This document shows positions 8,886-18,097 of a stretch of 64,000 nucleotides of DNA, one piece after another (positions within the stretch are counted from its first letter, which is position 1; every line of letters starts with the position of its first letter). The stretch spans positions 1 to 64,000 of the forward strand of contig JBCCRM010000020.1 of NCBI GenBank assembly GCA_039513195.1, given 5' to 3'. The translations under genes and the position numbers were made by a program. The notes below the pieces were generated by a model that searched no databases, was not told the DNA's origin, and saw nothing but the letters and a program-made list of their open reading frames with translations. The stretch comes from Thermohalobaculum sp039513195 (GTDB lineage Bacteria > Pseudomonadota > Alphaproteobacteria > Rhodobacterales > Rhodobacteraceae).

Positions 8886-9832
8886 TTGAAGCCGGTGCCA
8901 CCGATGGTTGGACAAGCCAAGGCGAAGACGCGGAGAAGTGCGCCGCGGCCCAAGGTCGCGACCAAGGTCCGAGCTTTGAAGGCGTTATGTTGTGTCGCAC
9001 GCTCAGGCGCCTTTTCCGGGTCGATACGTTCTGCAGCCGGAAGCGGTCCGCGCGACGCACCAGCTTTGGGATCCTGTTTGGGCGGCCCCCAACCTAACCC
9101 TCCCCCAAAATGGGCGAGGAATAGCCTCCGCGCGGGCTCCCCAACTGGAGCGTAGGATCACACCCGGGATCGGGATTACGCGCCCTAACGGACATAGAAG
9201 AGCTCTCGCTCTGGCTCCGGCTCAGTGATCTTAGCCGCTCTTTCACCTTCTAAGGGTGTCTCGGCGCCTTGGATCTTCAGCATCTCGGGGTTCAACCCCT
9301 CGTCGGTCTCGAGGCCGCCAGACGTCATCAAGGAATAGCGGATCTTCGCCTGCGACGCCGATAGGTCCTCGGGCGCCTGCCCACTAGATCGGACGCGATC
9401 AGGGGAGAGTATCAGATCTCGACCAGCCGCGCCGCCTGTTTCGACCTCTGGGCGGCGAGCCGCTGATCGAGCGTGACAGTGTTGGTAGTGGTTGCGATGC
9501 AGTCCGCCTCTCGATTGCCGTTGCGGACGGTCCCAGGCAGTTCTACGAAGCGATGTCCCCTGCCGCAAAGAAAGGCTTCCCGTCCATCCTGGCGGACGCC
9601 TAGAGACCCTCCGGCATCAGCTACCGTTCGTCGGACTGCGCAGATGAGGTCCCGGTGGATAGACTGCGTAAGAACCGACAGTCAGTATCCTCTCGGTCCG
9701 CCAGCGACGACGCTGCGACCGAACGCTCGCGCAACGATGCTGGGCTAGAGTCGCGCCGGGACCCAGTGACCGTTCTTGGTCTCTGCAAGGACATGAGAAT
9801 GCGCACTTAAATCCGAGATCGACCGGTTCAGG
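8886..9832. other. Decayed region with unidentified gene fragments
   Basis: This stretch has no intact gene. Two short pieces look protein-coding by composition. On the minus strand, 9185 to about 9375 encodes a C-terminal-looking segment (SQAKIRYSLMTSGGLETDEG through PEPERELFYVR and a stop). On the plus strand, about 9478-9603 encodes AVADGPRQFYEAMSPAAKKG then FPSILADA and a stop. I do not recognise either family. Together with the phnE relic, this looks like a zone of gene erosion between creatinase and the cupin gene. Confidence 0.4.
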
Positions 9833-10243
9833 TCAAGCCTCTGGCGAAGCCAGATATACGGCATCGCTGACCTTTTCCATCCAATCCACCCTCTCCCCGT
9901 CCAGGCGTTCCTGGAGCGCAATATGGGTCATCGCATGGTCAGGCGCAGCACCATGCCAGTGCTTTGCCCCGGGCGGGATCCAAACCGTGTCGCCGGCGCG
10001 GATCTCGCGCAGCGGGCCACCCTCCTCCTGGACCCGGCCGATCCCATCCAAAACATGGAGGGTCTGGCCAAGCGGATGGGTATGCCAGGCCGTGCGGGCG
10101 CCAGGCGCAAAGCTCACGCGAAGCGCACTGATCCGCGCAGGCTCGGGAGCGTCGACAATCACCACTTGCAGGACGGTGCCGGTGAAATAGTCCGGGTTAC
10201 CGGTCGATGTGGGACGGCTGGGCCCGGGAAAAAGCTCGATCAT
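9833..10243 (-). CDS. Cupin-domain protein
   Basis: A small 136-residue single-domain cupin. The two metal motifs are seen as HTHPLGQTLHVLDG (motif 1, with the paired histidines and a later histidine) and the PPGAKHWHGA region (motif 2). Proteins of this type are related to carboxymuconolactone-decarboxylase-associated cupins and to small dioxygenases or isomerases; the substrate is not evident. The frame extends to 10393, but the ATG at 10243 has a good ribosome site (GAAGAGGG) just upstream and begins at the conserved MIELFPG, so it is preferred. An EamA exporter is divergently encoded. Confidence 0.8.
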   Translation of the reverse strand: MIELFPGPSRPTSTGNPDYFTGTVLQVVIVDAPEPARISALRVSFAPGARTAWHTHPLGQTLHVLDGIGRVQEEGGPLREIRAGDTVWIPPGAKHWHGAAPDHAMTHIALQERLDGERVDWMEKVSDAVYLASPEA

Positions 10244-10391
10244 CTTACCCTCTTCAGCTGGGACGGAATGGGCAACCATCCTAGCCCATACCATGGTCGC
10301 GCGCCGCCGGGCACGACGCTGCGCGGTACCGGCCGATCCGCCGCAGGTCGTTGCCTGGACAGCGCCGCGAGCGCGGTCATGATGCTGAGCC

Positions 10392-11300
10392 ATGGAAACC
10401 GCAAGCGCGGCGCCTCGCCGCCCCCTCCTCGCCTATCTGCTGCTGACCCTGACGGCGCTCTTCTGGGCCGGGAACGCGGTTGCCAGTCAGTTCGCCGTCG
10501 GCGCGGTCTCGCCGATGTTGCTGGTGACCCTGCGGTGGCTTGGCGCGCTCGCCTTGACGCTGCCGCTGGCCTGGAGCGCGCTCGTCGCGGACTGGCCGCG
10601 GCTGCGGCCGCATCTCGGCTTTACAGCAGCGATGGGGGCAATTGGGTTCACGCTCTTCAACGCGCTCTTCTACGCCGCTGCGAAGGACACGACCGCGGTG
10701 AATATGGGGATCATCCAGGGCTCGATGCCGGTTCTGGTGATCGCCGGTGCCTATCTGCTGCGGCAATCGCAGGTCAGCATGCCACAGGTTGCCGGGGTCT
10801 TTGCCACAGTCTTGGGCGTCGTCACAGTGGTCGCCCAGGGCGATCCTGCGCGCATTGCGGCGCTCGACGTCAATCCGGGGGATGGCCTGATGTTGATCGC
10901 CTGCTTGCTCTACTCAGGCTACACGCTCGGCCTCCGCAACAGGCCCGCCGTGTCGCCGGAGGCGTTTTTTGCGGTGATGGCAGCCGCTGCGTTTGTCACC
11001 TCCCTGCCCTTTCTGGCTGCCGAAGCAGCGCTTGGCACGGTCCTGTCCCCCACCCCGACCGGTTGGGGGGTGGTGGCCTATGTGATCCTGTTCCCCTCGC
11101 TCTTCGCGCAGATCTTCTGGCTGAAGGGTGTCGGCGTGGTCGGCCCCGCGCGGGCCGGTGTCTTCATCAACATCGTGCCGGTCGCCACAGCCCTCCTTGC
11201 CGTAGGGCTGCTTGGAGAGGCATTTGCGGCCTACCATCTGATCGGTCTCACGCTGGTGCTGGGTGGGATTTGGCTCTCGGAATGGCGTGGCGGCGGCTGA
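10392..11300 (+). CDS. EamA/DMT-family transporter
   Basis: A 302-residue membrane protein with ten predicted helices in two EamA repeats (about residues 10-140 and 155-295). The N-terminal FWAGNAVASQFAVG segment and the repeat-two WLKGVGVVGPARAGVFINIVPV segment are typical of the family, which exports amino acids, metabolites or drugs. It is divergent from the cupin gene, 148 bases away, which may mean shared control. It is not a close copy of the other EamA gene at 6.2 kb. Substrate unknown. Confidence 0.85.
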   Translation: METASAAPRRPLLAYLLLTLTALFWAGNAVASQFAVGAVSPMLLVTLRWLGALALTLPLAWSALVADWPRLRPHLGFTAAMGAIGFTLFNALFYAAAKDTTAVNMGIIQGSMPVLVIAGAYLLRQSQVSMPQVAGVFATVLGVVTVVAQGDPARIAALDVNPGDGLMLIACLLYSGYTLGLRNRPAVSPEAFFAVMAAAAFVTSLPFLAAEAALGTVLSPTPTGWGVVAYVILFPSLFAQIFWLKGVGVVGPARAGVFINIVPVATALLAVGLLGEAFAAYHLIGLTLVLGGIWLSEWRGGG

Positions 11301-11656
11301 AGACGGCTTGGGTCTTTTCATTTTGACGTAAACGCAACGGGTTCACCGATTATGAAAAGCTGCTACCCTCGCTCGAATCTTGTGATGGACCAGGGCGACG
11401 CTGCTTGGCATCCTAAGTCCGGCTATGGGATAGGTCCGGCTTCAGAGGCGGCGGCTTCTGGCTAACGGCCTCTTTGATGTGGTGCGGCCGTCGGCATTGG
11501 CGGCAGGCGACTGTGTGAGTGGATGATGACCGTAAGGGCGAAATTGATGGTCCGGTCGACGCGACACGCGAGCCTATCCAACGCTGTGACATCCGCCACC
11601 GACTTGCCATTGTATCTCTGCACTATCGCCAGCATCACCGGCGAAGGGGTAGCGGG
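11301..11656. other. Intergenic region, no gene recognised
   Basis: About 350 bases between an EamA exporter and a DUF3726 gene. Short open frames exist on both strands (for example minus 11413-11610), but none shows a recognisable domain or a convincing ribosome site. Confidence 0.5.
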
Positions 11657-12343
11657 ATGAGTAAAGTCGATCTTCTACGCCACGAGTGGCCGGCACGACC
11701 CCTGGACGAGATCGAAGGGCTCGGCGCGCGGGCGGCCCGCGGTGCTGGATACAACGAAGCGCTTTCGGGCCAGGCCGGGCGGGCGGCGCGCTGGCTCGCC
11801 GCCAGGGGCCTGCCAGGGCCCGAGGCGCTGCGAGCGCTTCTGGTTCTGCAGGAACGTAGTGGCGGTCGAGGCCTGCATCCGGTCTCGCTGTCGGACAGCG
11901 GTGCCGACGATGACGGTCGTGGAACACTGTGCCCGATCAGCGTGGGCGCAGCTCTAGCCGCCAGTCCCGACCGGCTCTCCGTCGGCGAGCGTTTCGTTTT
12001 TGCGACCGTCGCCTACCCCATGCTGGCATTGCCGGCCATTGGTCTCATGGCGCAGTCATCCGACCAGATTGTCGGCGTCGCCTGGCATGGGCTCAGCGTG
12101 ATCCTAACCGCAAAAGGCCTTAGCCTTCGCGGCGATCAGGGTGGATTGCACACTGCCAGCGCTACCAGCGTTGTCATCGGTCAGGCTCCAATCGGTCGGG
12201 CCGATCTGCGGCCATCCTGCGACCGACGGGCGATCGATCCGGATGTTTGGGCGGCGCTCGAGGGCTTTGCCGCCAGGGCGCCGTCGCCGGCCGGCATCGT
12301 GATGGGTGGTAGGCCAAGCGCCGACGGGCCCGGAAGCTTCTAG
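11657..12343 (+). CDS. DUF3726-domain protein
   Basis: A 228-residue soluble protein of a family of unknown function found in alphaproteobacteria. The N-terminal pattern (LDEIEGLGARAARGAGY followed by GRAARWLAARGLPG) is what I associate with DUF3726. No signal peptide or membrane segment is visible. The open frame begins at 11519, but the ATG at 11657 has a purine-rich stretch upstream and starts at the conserved domain. No functional partner is adjacent, and I do not propose a function. Confidence 0.65.
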   Translation: MSKVDLLRHEWPARPLDEIEGLGARAARGAGYNEALSGQAGRAARWLAARGLPGPEALRALLVLQERSGGRGLHPVSLSDSGADDDGRGTLCPISVGAALAASPDRLSVGERFVFATVAYPMLALPAIGLMAQSSDQIVGVAWHGLSVILTAKGLSLRGDQGGLHTASATSVVIGQAPIGRADLRPSCDRRAIDPDVWAALEGFAARAPSPAGIVMGGRPSADGPGSF

Positions 12344-12363
12344 CGCGCTCGCCGACCCGATTG

Positions 12364-12444
12364 CCTCGGTTCTCGCGCTCAAGGGTGTTCTTCGGGCGCT
12401 TTTTCGTGGCGACCATCTGAGTCAGATTGGCTGAAGAATGCCGC
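12364..12444 (-). repeat. 81-bp dispersed repeat, copy B
   Basis: Read on the minus strand, this copy aligns over its whole length with copies at 5412-5492 and 62041-62121. It retains CAGCCAATCTGACTCAGAT, GCCACGAAAAA and CTTGAGCGCGAGAA. It lies between the DUF3726 gene and the terminator of the first TadG-like gene. Confidence 0.75.
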
Positions 12445-12542
12445 GAGTTGGCCGGGGCGCAGTTGTGGGAGGGCTTAGCGTTTCCGCTACCGATCCCCCA
12501 AGGCACCGGAACACCCCAAGTCACAACGGCGAAGCGCGACAG

Positions 12543-12577
12543 AAAAACCCCAGCGCCTGGTCCGGGCGCCGGGGTTC
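12543..12577 (-). terminator. Rho-independent terminator after first TadG-like gene
   Basis: A GC-rich hairpin (AACCCC-GCGCC arm pairing with GGCGC-GGGGTT, 12546-12576) is followed on the minus strand by five T residues. It lies about 45 bases beyond the stop of the minus-strand gene at 12623. Confidence 0.75.
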
Positions 12578-12622
12578 TCGTTTTCGTGGGCGTTACGACG
12601 GTACGCCGCCTCGCAGATAGGA

Positions 12623-14740
12623 TCAGTCGCTTAGAACCGGCGCCCGCGTGATCGCACCTTCTTCTGCGTTCAGGACATCGACGACCTCGACGGTCAGGGT
12701 GTCGGTATCCTTTGGCCCAACCTTTTGGTTGTTGAAGGAGATGTCGTCGATCCCGCCGGAGTCCGGCATGAAGTAGGCCAAGGTGCGGACATTGTCGTAG
12801 CCGATCTCGAGCCGGACATGGCGGCCATCGCCGAGGTTGGGTACGGTCAGGTGGCCCAGCTCCCGCGGGTCATGCTCCTGCTTGGGCGGCTGCGGAACAT
12901 CGTCGATCTTCTTCCAGTCCGTGTGCTTGAAGGGTTTCAGCTCTCCGGTGCCGTGATCAGTGGTGAACTCGCCGGTCGGATCGGTGACGATGTCGTCATA
13001 CGCTCGAATAACCCCACCCTGCTCGGTGTCGAAGACGATCATCGAATTCACGGTGGTCGGCTCGTCGAAGTGTATCAGGAACCAACCGCCATACTTCTCA
13101 TCATCCGGGTCGTTACTGTCGCCATCCTCGGACATGATCAGGATGTTGCCGCGGTCAGTGGAGCGCAAATCCGAATCCTGGCCGGAGATATCGACGGTAT
13201 CGAACACCATCGGGACGTTCTCCTCGTACTTGTCCTCGCCCGGCAGGAAGTCATCCGACGCCGTGACACCCTGGCTGATAAGGCTGAGATGCACGTCGAT
13301 GGTGACGCCGTAGCTGTCGAGATACGGGTCGATCGACCTACCGTCGCCCTTGTGAGCGGGCAGTTCCGAGTTGAGGATGTCACCGCGCACTATAGGCTGG
13401 TTGTCATAGTCGCCATCGAAGGTGATCATCTCGTGGCGCTGCACCGGCTCGCTGAGGAAGACGTCCAAGATCTGCTCCGGCTCGACATCCTCATGCGTGA
13501 TCGCGTTGCCCATTTCGTCGCAAGGCATCACGGCAATCTTGAAACGCCGGCGATCGGCGACCGCAGTCGTGTTCGGATTGCAGATATTCGTGGTGCTGTC
13601 CTCGACACCCTCGGGATCGAGCAGGCTCGCAAAGGTTTCGTACTTGTAGACGTCGTAGCGTGTGTAAGCGTCCTCGGGGAACTGGGTGGCACCATGGTTT
13701 TGCGACCAGTACTCCTCCAGCTGCCCCAGACTCACCTTGCCTGCAACGATGTCGCAATCGCCATTGTGGTAGCACTCAGCGGTCGGGAGACCCATTGAGT
13801 CGGAGACCGCGTCATAGTCCTCGGCGGTGCAGGTGTATAGTTCGCCAGCGATCGTATTCATATCGGGCGACACCTGCGGTTCGAACGCAATCGCGCCCAA
13901 AGCCGGATCGAAGATGCCGAACCGAGTGTTCAGCGCCGCATGCACCGGCAGCGAGTCGGTCACGTCCGAGCTCACATCGATGGTGGAGCCAAGGCAGGAC
14001 GGGTTATTGATCGCCATTAGGCAAAGGCTTTGCTGGATGCCGCTGTAGCCCGAGCAGGTGCCCAGAGCATCGTCCTGTAGATTGGTGACGGGCGCGTATT
14101 CGCCCCCTTCCCAAGCGGAGTCGCGGTTCTTCGTAAATTGGATCTGCTGGCCAGCCTCGAGCCCCTCGGTGTCCACACCGCTCGGCATGCAAGCGGCCAG
14201 GATGGTGGTATGGCATCCGCCGAAGGACTTCAGCGTGGCCGCCGCCCAGGTGTTCACCTCAAAGCTTTGCTGGCCGCCGACATGGCCGACACTGTTCGCA
14301 AACTGCAGCAGGCTCCAATCAACATCCGAGCTTGCCGCGGTCAGGACAACGTGGGTTGCCTCGAGCGAGTCGGTGGTGATCAAACCGTTGATCGCGTCCT
14401 GCGTTAGCATCCGCGAATTCGCTGGGACATTGGGCGAACCGGTCAGGAAGATCACCTGATCGACCGCGAAATCCTCCCCGCCATTCGTCCCTTTCAGCGA
14501 CGCTTTGTTGATGTAGTCGTTCTCGATCGCTGCTGTGGCGCGCGCGATTGCGTCGGACTCTTGGTCAAGCTCGGCCGCTGCAGCGACCGCAAGGTGATCC
14601 ACATAACCCTGCAAGCGGCTGTGGGTCACCAGCGTGCGACCGGTGTCGACCACGAGCCCCATGAAGGCAAACGTCAAGATCATCAGCACGAGCGAAAAAA
14701 TTAAAATCCCGCCCTGTTCGTCATTGATAAAGCGGCGCAT
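12623..14740 (-). CDS. TadG-like pilus-associated protein with large extracellular domain (paralogue 1)
   Basis: A 705-residue protein. The N-terminus (MRRFINDEQGG, then a hydrophobic helix at about residues 11-32 and DTGRTLVTHSR) is typical of TadG/TadE-type Flp pilus proteins with a single N-terminal membrane anchor. The remaining 650 residues are extracytoplasmic and rich in Asp and Cys. About residues 480-690 contain SEDGDSNDPDDE, GGWFLIHFDEP and the late MPDSGGIDDI, which resemble the beta-sandwich domain seen in many secreted surface proteins. ATG 14740 follows a G-rich site; an upstream start at 14779 is less likely. A paralogue follows at 15021-17084, so this is a tandem duplication. 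Confidence 0.75.
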   Translation of the reverse strand: MRRFINDEQGGILIFSLVLMILTFAFMGLVVDTGRTLVTHSRLQGYVDHLAVAAAAELDQESDAIARATAAIENDYINKASLKGTNGGEDFAVDQVIFLTGSPNVPANSRMLTQDAINGLITTDSLEATHVVLTAASSDVDWSLLQFANSVGHVGGQQSFEVNTWAAATLKSFGGCHTTILAACMPSGVDTEGLEAGQQIQFTKNRDSAWEGGEYAPVTNLQDDALGTCSGYSGIQQSLCLMAINNPSCLGSTIDVSSDVTDSLPVHAALNTRFGIFDPALGAIAFEPQVSPDMNTIAGELYTCTAEDYDAVSDSMGLPTAECYHNGDCDIVAGKVSLGQLEEYWSQNHGATQFPEDAYTRYDVYKYETFASLLDPEGVEDSTTNICNPNTTAVADRRRFKIAVMPCDEMGNAITHEDVEPEQILDVFLSEPVQRHEMITFDGDYDNQPIVRGDILNSELPAHKGDGRSIDPYLDSYGVTIDVHLSLISQGVTASDDFLPGEDKYEENVPMVFDTVDISGQDSDLRSTDRGNILIMSEDGDSNDPDDEKYGGWFLIHFDEPTTVNSMIVFDTEQGGVIRAYDDIVTDPTGEFTTDHGTGELKPFKHTDWKKIDDVPQPPKQEHDPRELGHLTVPNLGDGRHVRLEIGYDNVRTLAYFMPDSGGIDDISFNNQKVGPKDTDTLTVEVVDVLNAEEGAITRAPVLSD

Positions 14741-14968
14741 CACGGCCCCCGGAGCTGTTGTCCAAACCTCAAACGCCAAGAAACATTATGTGAGATTCTA
14801 CTTCAACCACTCTGCCATAAGCTCCTCATAACTATGAGGGAAATGTTGCTAAAATATGTACAGTTCCGTCGCATTTGCCCGCTTTTGGCCGTTCGAGGCG
14901 TCGCCGCGGTCGTCGCGCGATCCGGACCTCGACGCCCCTGGGGAGAAGCGGTGATCTGGCACACACGC

Positions 14969-14996
14969 AAAGGGCGGACCCGAGGGCCCGCCCTTT
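14969..14996 (-). terminator. Hairpin terminator after second TadG-like gene
   Basis: Nine-base perfect arms AAAGGGCGG (14969-14977) and CCGCCCTTT (14988-14996) lie about 25 bases past the stop of the minus-strand gene at 15021. The T-tract is short, so efficiency is uncertain. Confidence 0.6.
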
Positions 14997-15020
14997 CCGC
15001 TCGCAGGTGGTGTGACGCGA

Positions 15021-17084
15021 TCAGTTTGTCATGATCGGGAAGGTCGCGATCTCTTTGGAGGTCGGAGACAGGGTCTCTAGGATCTCCATGGTGATCGTGT
15101 CCCGCTCGGTGGGCTCGGCCTTCGAGTTCTGGATCACGATGTCGTCGATGCCGCCGGAGTCCGGCATGAAGTAGGCGATCGTCCGGATACTGTTGTAGCC
15201 AACATCGAGGCGGGTGTGCTTTCCGTCGCCGAGGTTCGGCACCGTGAGGTGAGCCAGCTCGTCCGGATCATGCCCTTCGCCGTCGCCGCCGGAGAGCTGC
15301 TTCAGCTGGCCATTGCTCTTGTTGGTCTCATACTCGCCGGTCGGGTCCTCTTCGATGTAGTCGTACAGGCGAACCACACCGCCATCTTCAGTGTCGAACA
15401 CGATCATCGAGTGCACATAGGTCGGCTCGTCGAAGTGGATCAGAAACCAGCCGCCCTTCGCCTCGTCATCCGGGTCATTGCTGTCCCCGTCCTCCGAGAT
15501 GATCACGATGTTACCCCGGTCCGTCGCCGCAAGATCCTCGTCGCCGCCGGTCCAGTTCACCGTGTCGAAAAGCATGGGCATGTTTTTGTCGCCCTTATTT
15601 TTGTTCTTGTGGCTCAGCTTGATCCCGAAGGTGACGCCGTGCGTGTCAGCATAGGGGTCGATCGACCGGCCATCGCCCTTCTTCGGCGACAGTTCCGAGG
15701 TAATGACGTCGCCGGAGGTCAGCGGTTCACCCTGGAACATGCCGTCGAAGGTGATGGCGTCCAAACGTTCGACCGGCTCGGTCAGAAAGGCGTTGGCGTA
15801 GGCGACCGGCTCGATGTCAGTGAAGGCCTCCCCATCACCCATGGTGCTGCAATCGACGATTGCGATCTCGAACTGGCGGCGGTTAAACGCCGGAGAAGCG
15901 TTCGGGTTGCAGATGTTGTTGGTCGAGTCTTCGGGACCTTCGACATCCAGCAAGCCCATCAGAACCTCGTACTGATAGATCTCGAAGCGCGTCTCGAGCC
16001 AATGCGGGAAGGTGCTACCCGGGTGGTTTTGCTCCCAGTACAGCTCCAGCGCATCTTGAGAGATCGGGTCGGAATAGATGTCGCATTCGCCCGTGTGGAA
16101 GCAGTCATCGACCGGCAAACCCATGGAGTCCGAGACCTCGTCGAAATCCTCGGCCGTGCAGGAGTAGAGCGCACCGGAGATGGTGTTCGCATCCGGGGAG
16201 ACCTGATCGGACACGGCGATGGCACCCAAGATCGGGTCGAAGATGCCGAAGCGCGTATTCAAAGCGGCGTGGACGCTGTAGGTATCGACCCCCGAGTTGA
16301 TGTCGGGAATGTCGGCGGTAAAGTCGACCGAGTTCGGACCACAATCGGTTGCATGACTGTTGATTGCCATCAAACAATGCAGCTGATCGACCCCGGTATA
16401 GCTTGAGCAGGTGCCGTGGATATCGTCCGAGATATTTGTGACGATCCCGTACTCCCCAGCTTCCCAAACCTCGTCGCGGTTCTTGACCATCTTAACCTGG
16501 CTGCCCGGATCGAAGCCGCTCCAGTCATTGTTCTGGGGTGCGCACATCGAGATCATCGGCTCAACGCAAAAGCCGGTTTCCAGCCGTGCTGCCGCCCAGG
16601 TGCTGACCTGAAATGCCTCTGGGCTCGCCACCTGCCCGAGAGAGTTGACGAATTTCAGCATGCCCCACTCGACATCTACCGCAGTGCCGGTCACCAGCAC
16701 ATGCGTCGCCAGCGCGGCGTCCGGCGTAATGAGGTCTTGGAAATCCTCGGTCTCGAGCATTCGCCCATCGGCGCGTGGCGCGTCAGTCAGGAAGTAGAGG
16801 TCGCCAAGCTGGAAGTCCTCACCGCCGTCAGCGCCGCCTAGGGCGGACTTGACAATATAGTCGTTCTCCACGGCCGCCCGTGCCCGGGTGAGAGCATCAG
16901 CTTGCCCATCCAGCTCATTGGCGGCGGCGAGCGCCAAATTGTCGACATAGCCCTGAACGCGGCTGTGCGTGATCACAGTGCGGCCAGTGTCAACGAGAAT
17001 ACCCATGAACCCAAACAAAAGGATCATGATCACCAGCGAGAAGATGAGGACCGACCCCTCCTCGTCGCGCATGTACCTGGTCAT
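15021..17084 (-). CDS. TadG-like pilus-associated protein with large extracellular domain (paralogue 2)
   Basis: A 687-residue paralogue of the downstream gene at 12623-14740. It shares the N-terminal Tad segment (MTRYMRDEEGS, helix, DTGRTVITHSRVQGYVDN) and the C-terminal SEDGDSNDPDDE, GGWFLIHFDEP, VHSMIVFDTEDGG and MPDSGGIDDI motifs. In the middle are several cysteines (for example CTAEDFD, CFHTGECD) that are also conserved in the partner. The protein should be anchored by its N-terminus with its bulk outside the membrane. The ATG at 17084 has a GGGGGC site upstream; the frame extends to 17117. The genes have separate terminators and about 280 bases between them, so they may be independently transcribed. 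Confidence 0.75.
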   Translation of the reverse strand: MTRYMRDEEGSVLIFSLVIMILLFGFMGILVDTGRTVITHSRVQGYVDNLALAAANELDGQADALTRARAAVENDYIVKSALGGADGGEDFQLGDLYFLTDAPRADGRMLETEDFQDLITPDAALATHVLVTGTAVDVEWGMLKFVNSLGQVASPEAFQVSTWAAARLETGFCVEPMISMCAPQNNDWSGFDPGSQVKMVKNRDEVWEAGEYGIVTNISDDIHGTCSSYTGVDQLHCLMAINSHATDCGPNSVDFTADIPDINSGVDTYSVHAALNTRFGIFDPILGAIAVSDQVSPDANTISGALYSCTAEDFDEVSDSMGLPVDDCFHTGECDIYSDPISQDALELYWEQNHPGSTFPHWLETRFEIYQYEVLMGLLDVEGPEDSTNNICNPNASPAFNRRQFEIAIVDCSTMGDGEAFTDIEPVAYANAFLTEPVERLDAITFDGMFQGEPLTSGDVITSELSPKKGDGRSIDPYADTHGVTFGIKLSHKNKNKGDKNMPMLFDTVNWTGGDEDLAATDRGNIVIISEDGDSNDPDDEAKGGWFLIHFDEPTYVHSMIVFDTEDGGVVRLYDYIEEDPTGEYETNKSNGQLKQLSGGDGEGHDPDELAHLTVPNLGDGKHTRLDVGYNSIRTIAYFMPDSGGIDDIVIQNSKAEPTERDTITMEILETLSPTSKEIATFPIMTN

Positions 17085-17460
17085 GTCAGCCCCCAAGGCA
17101 ACTGTTACAACATGCACCGAGGCTGCGGGAGCGCGCGGCTGCTGTCAACAAAGAAGCAGTATTGTTTAAGTTTTCGAGCAAGTAAGATGCAGACAAACAC
17201 ACGCTCTTTGGTTGTTTTCTGTTATCCTTACTCAGCATTTATTATATACTAAACAAAGAATGGCCTAGTTATTCTTTTTATGAACAAAATATAGATCTAA
17301 TGAAGGCTGAACCGTGTCGAGGGCGCCAAATTCGTGAATAAAATATTGCAAGCAGATCTACGAAGTCTGAGGTGAGCCGAATCGCATATGCTACTGTATC
17401 TAGGTTGTTTTTACCTAAGCTTACATGCGTATTTGGCGATGCCTAGATAGCGCAAAGAAA
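17085..17460. other. AT-rich intergenic region upstream of second TadG-like gene
   Basis: This stretch is much richer in A and T than its surroundings (for example around 17200-17300 and 17330-17350) and contains no supported gene. It should hold the promoter for the minus-strand TadG-like gene starting at 17084. The composition suggests either a nucleoid-protein-bound control region or acquired DNA. Confidence 0.45.
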
Positions 17461-17488
17461 AACCCGCCGCGCTGGAGCGCAGCGGGTT
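17453..17488 (-). terminator. Rho-independent terminator after TadE-like genes
   Basis: The arms AACCCGC-GCGCT and AGCGC-GCGGGTT form a strong hairpin (17461-17488), followed on the minus strand by TTTTTCTTT. It lies 37 bases beyond the stop of the gene at 17525. Confidence 0.85.
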
Positions 17489-17524
17489 ATTGGCAACCTG
17501 TTTTGCAGGATCTGCCAGCAGGCG

Positions 17525-18097
17525 TCAGGTGCTGGAGAGATCCTCGCCGTAAGCCGTGGCGCTCACCGCGTTGAGCTGGATCAGACCGATCATGCTCAGG
17601 AAGTTGATTGGCAGCGGGCGCTCCGCGATCGTGATGGTGATCTCTGGGATAAATGGTCCACCGGCTGCCCCCAGGTTGCGATAGGCGTAAGTAACAGCCA
17701 ACTCTTCCTGCTCCAGTCTGGGATAGAGCCGCTGCGCCTCGCCGAGAAGCTCCAGAAAGGCCACGGAGTCGCAGTTCGGATCCAGCGCCGCGCCATCGCA
17801 GACAAAGGGGCCGCCCGGGTCGACGCAAGCGTGGTCGCCGTCGTCGTCAAAGCATGCGTCGCCTGCCTCTCCATTCGTAGGGTTGAGCGTGTTTTCCGCT
17901 GGAACGCTCACATGGACCGGCGAGCGAACAGCGGCAAATCGCGCTGCCAACTGCGCTGCCTTTTGCGACGTCTCCGAAACGAAGAAGGCAATCGCCACCT
18001 CGATCACGGTGAGGACGACAACCATCAGCGGCAGCAGCGTCACCACGAAGTCGATCGTGGCCTGGCCACGCTCATCTTTCAGGAAAGCGCGCAACAT
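17525..18097 (-). CDS. TadE-like pilus assembly protein
   Basis: A 190-residue TadE-type pseudopilin-like protein. The N-terminal MLRAFLKDERGQATIDFVV is the TadE signature: a short basic leader, then a Gly/Glu-rich prepilin-type junction, then a hydrophobic helix (about residues 14-38). The rest is extracytoplasmic with several Cys and Asp residues. ATG 18097 has a GGTGGAGA ribosome site; its first codon overlaps the stop of the upstream TadE-like gene by one base (TGATG), which implies translational coupling. The main Tad secretion genes (tadA-D, cpa) are not in the window. Confidence 0.85.
   Translation of the reverse strand: MLRAFLKDERGQATIDFVVTLLPLMVVVLTVIEVAIAFFVSETSQKAAQLAARFAAVRSPVHVSVPAENTLNPTNGEAGDACFDDDGDHACVDPGGPFVCDGAALDPNCDSVAFLELLGEAQRLYPRLEQEELAVTYAYRNLGAAGGPFIPEITITIAERPLPINFLSMIGLIQLNAVSATAYGEDLSST

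Noticed and set aside
12725..16406. Long plus-strand open frames opposite the two TadG-like genes
   Set aside because: They mirror the paralogous minus-strand genes and show no domain of their own.
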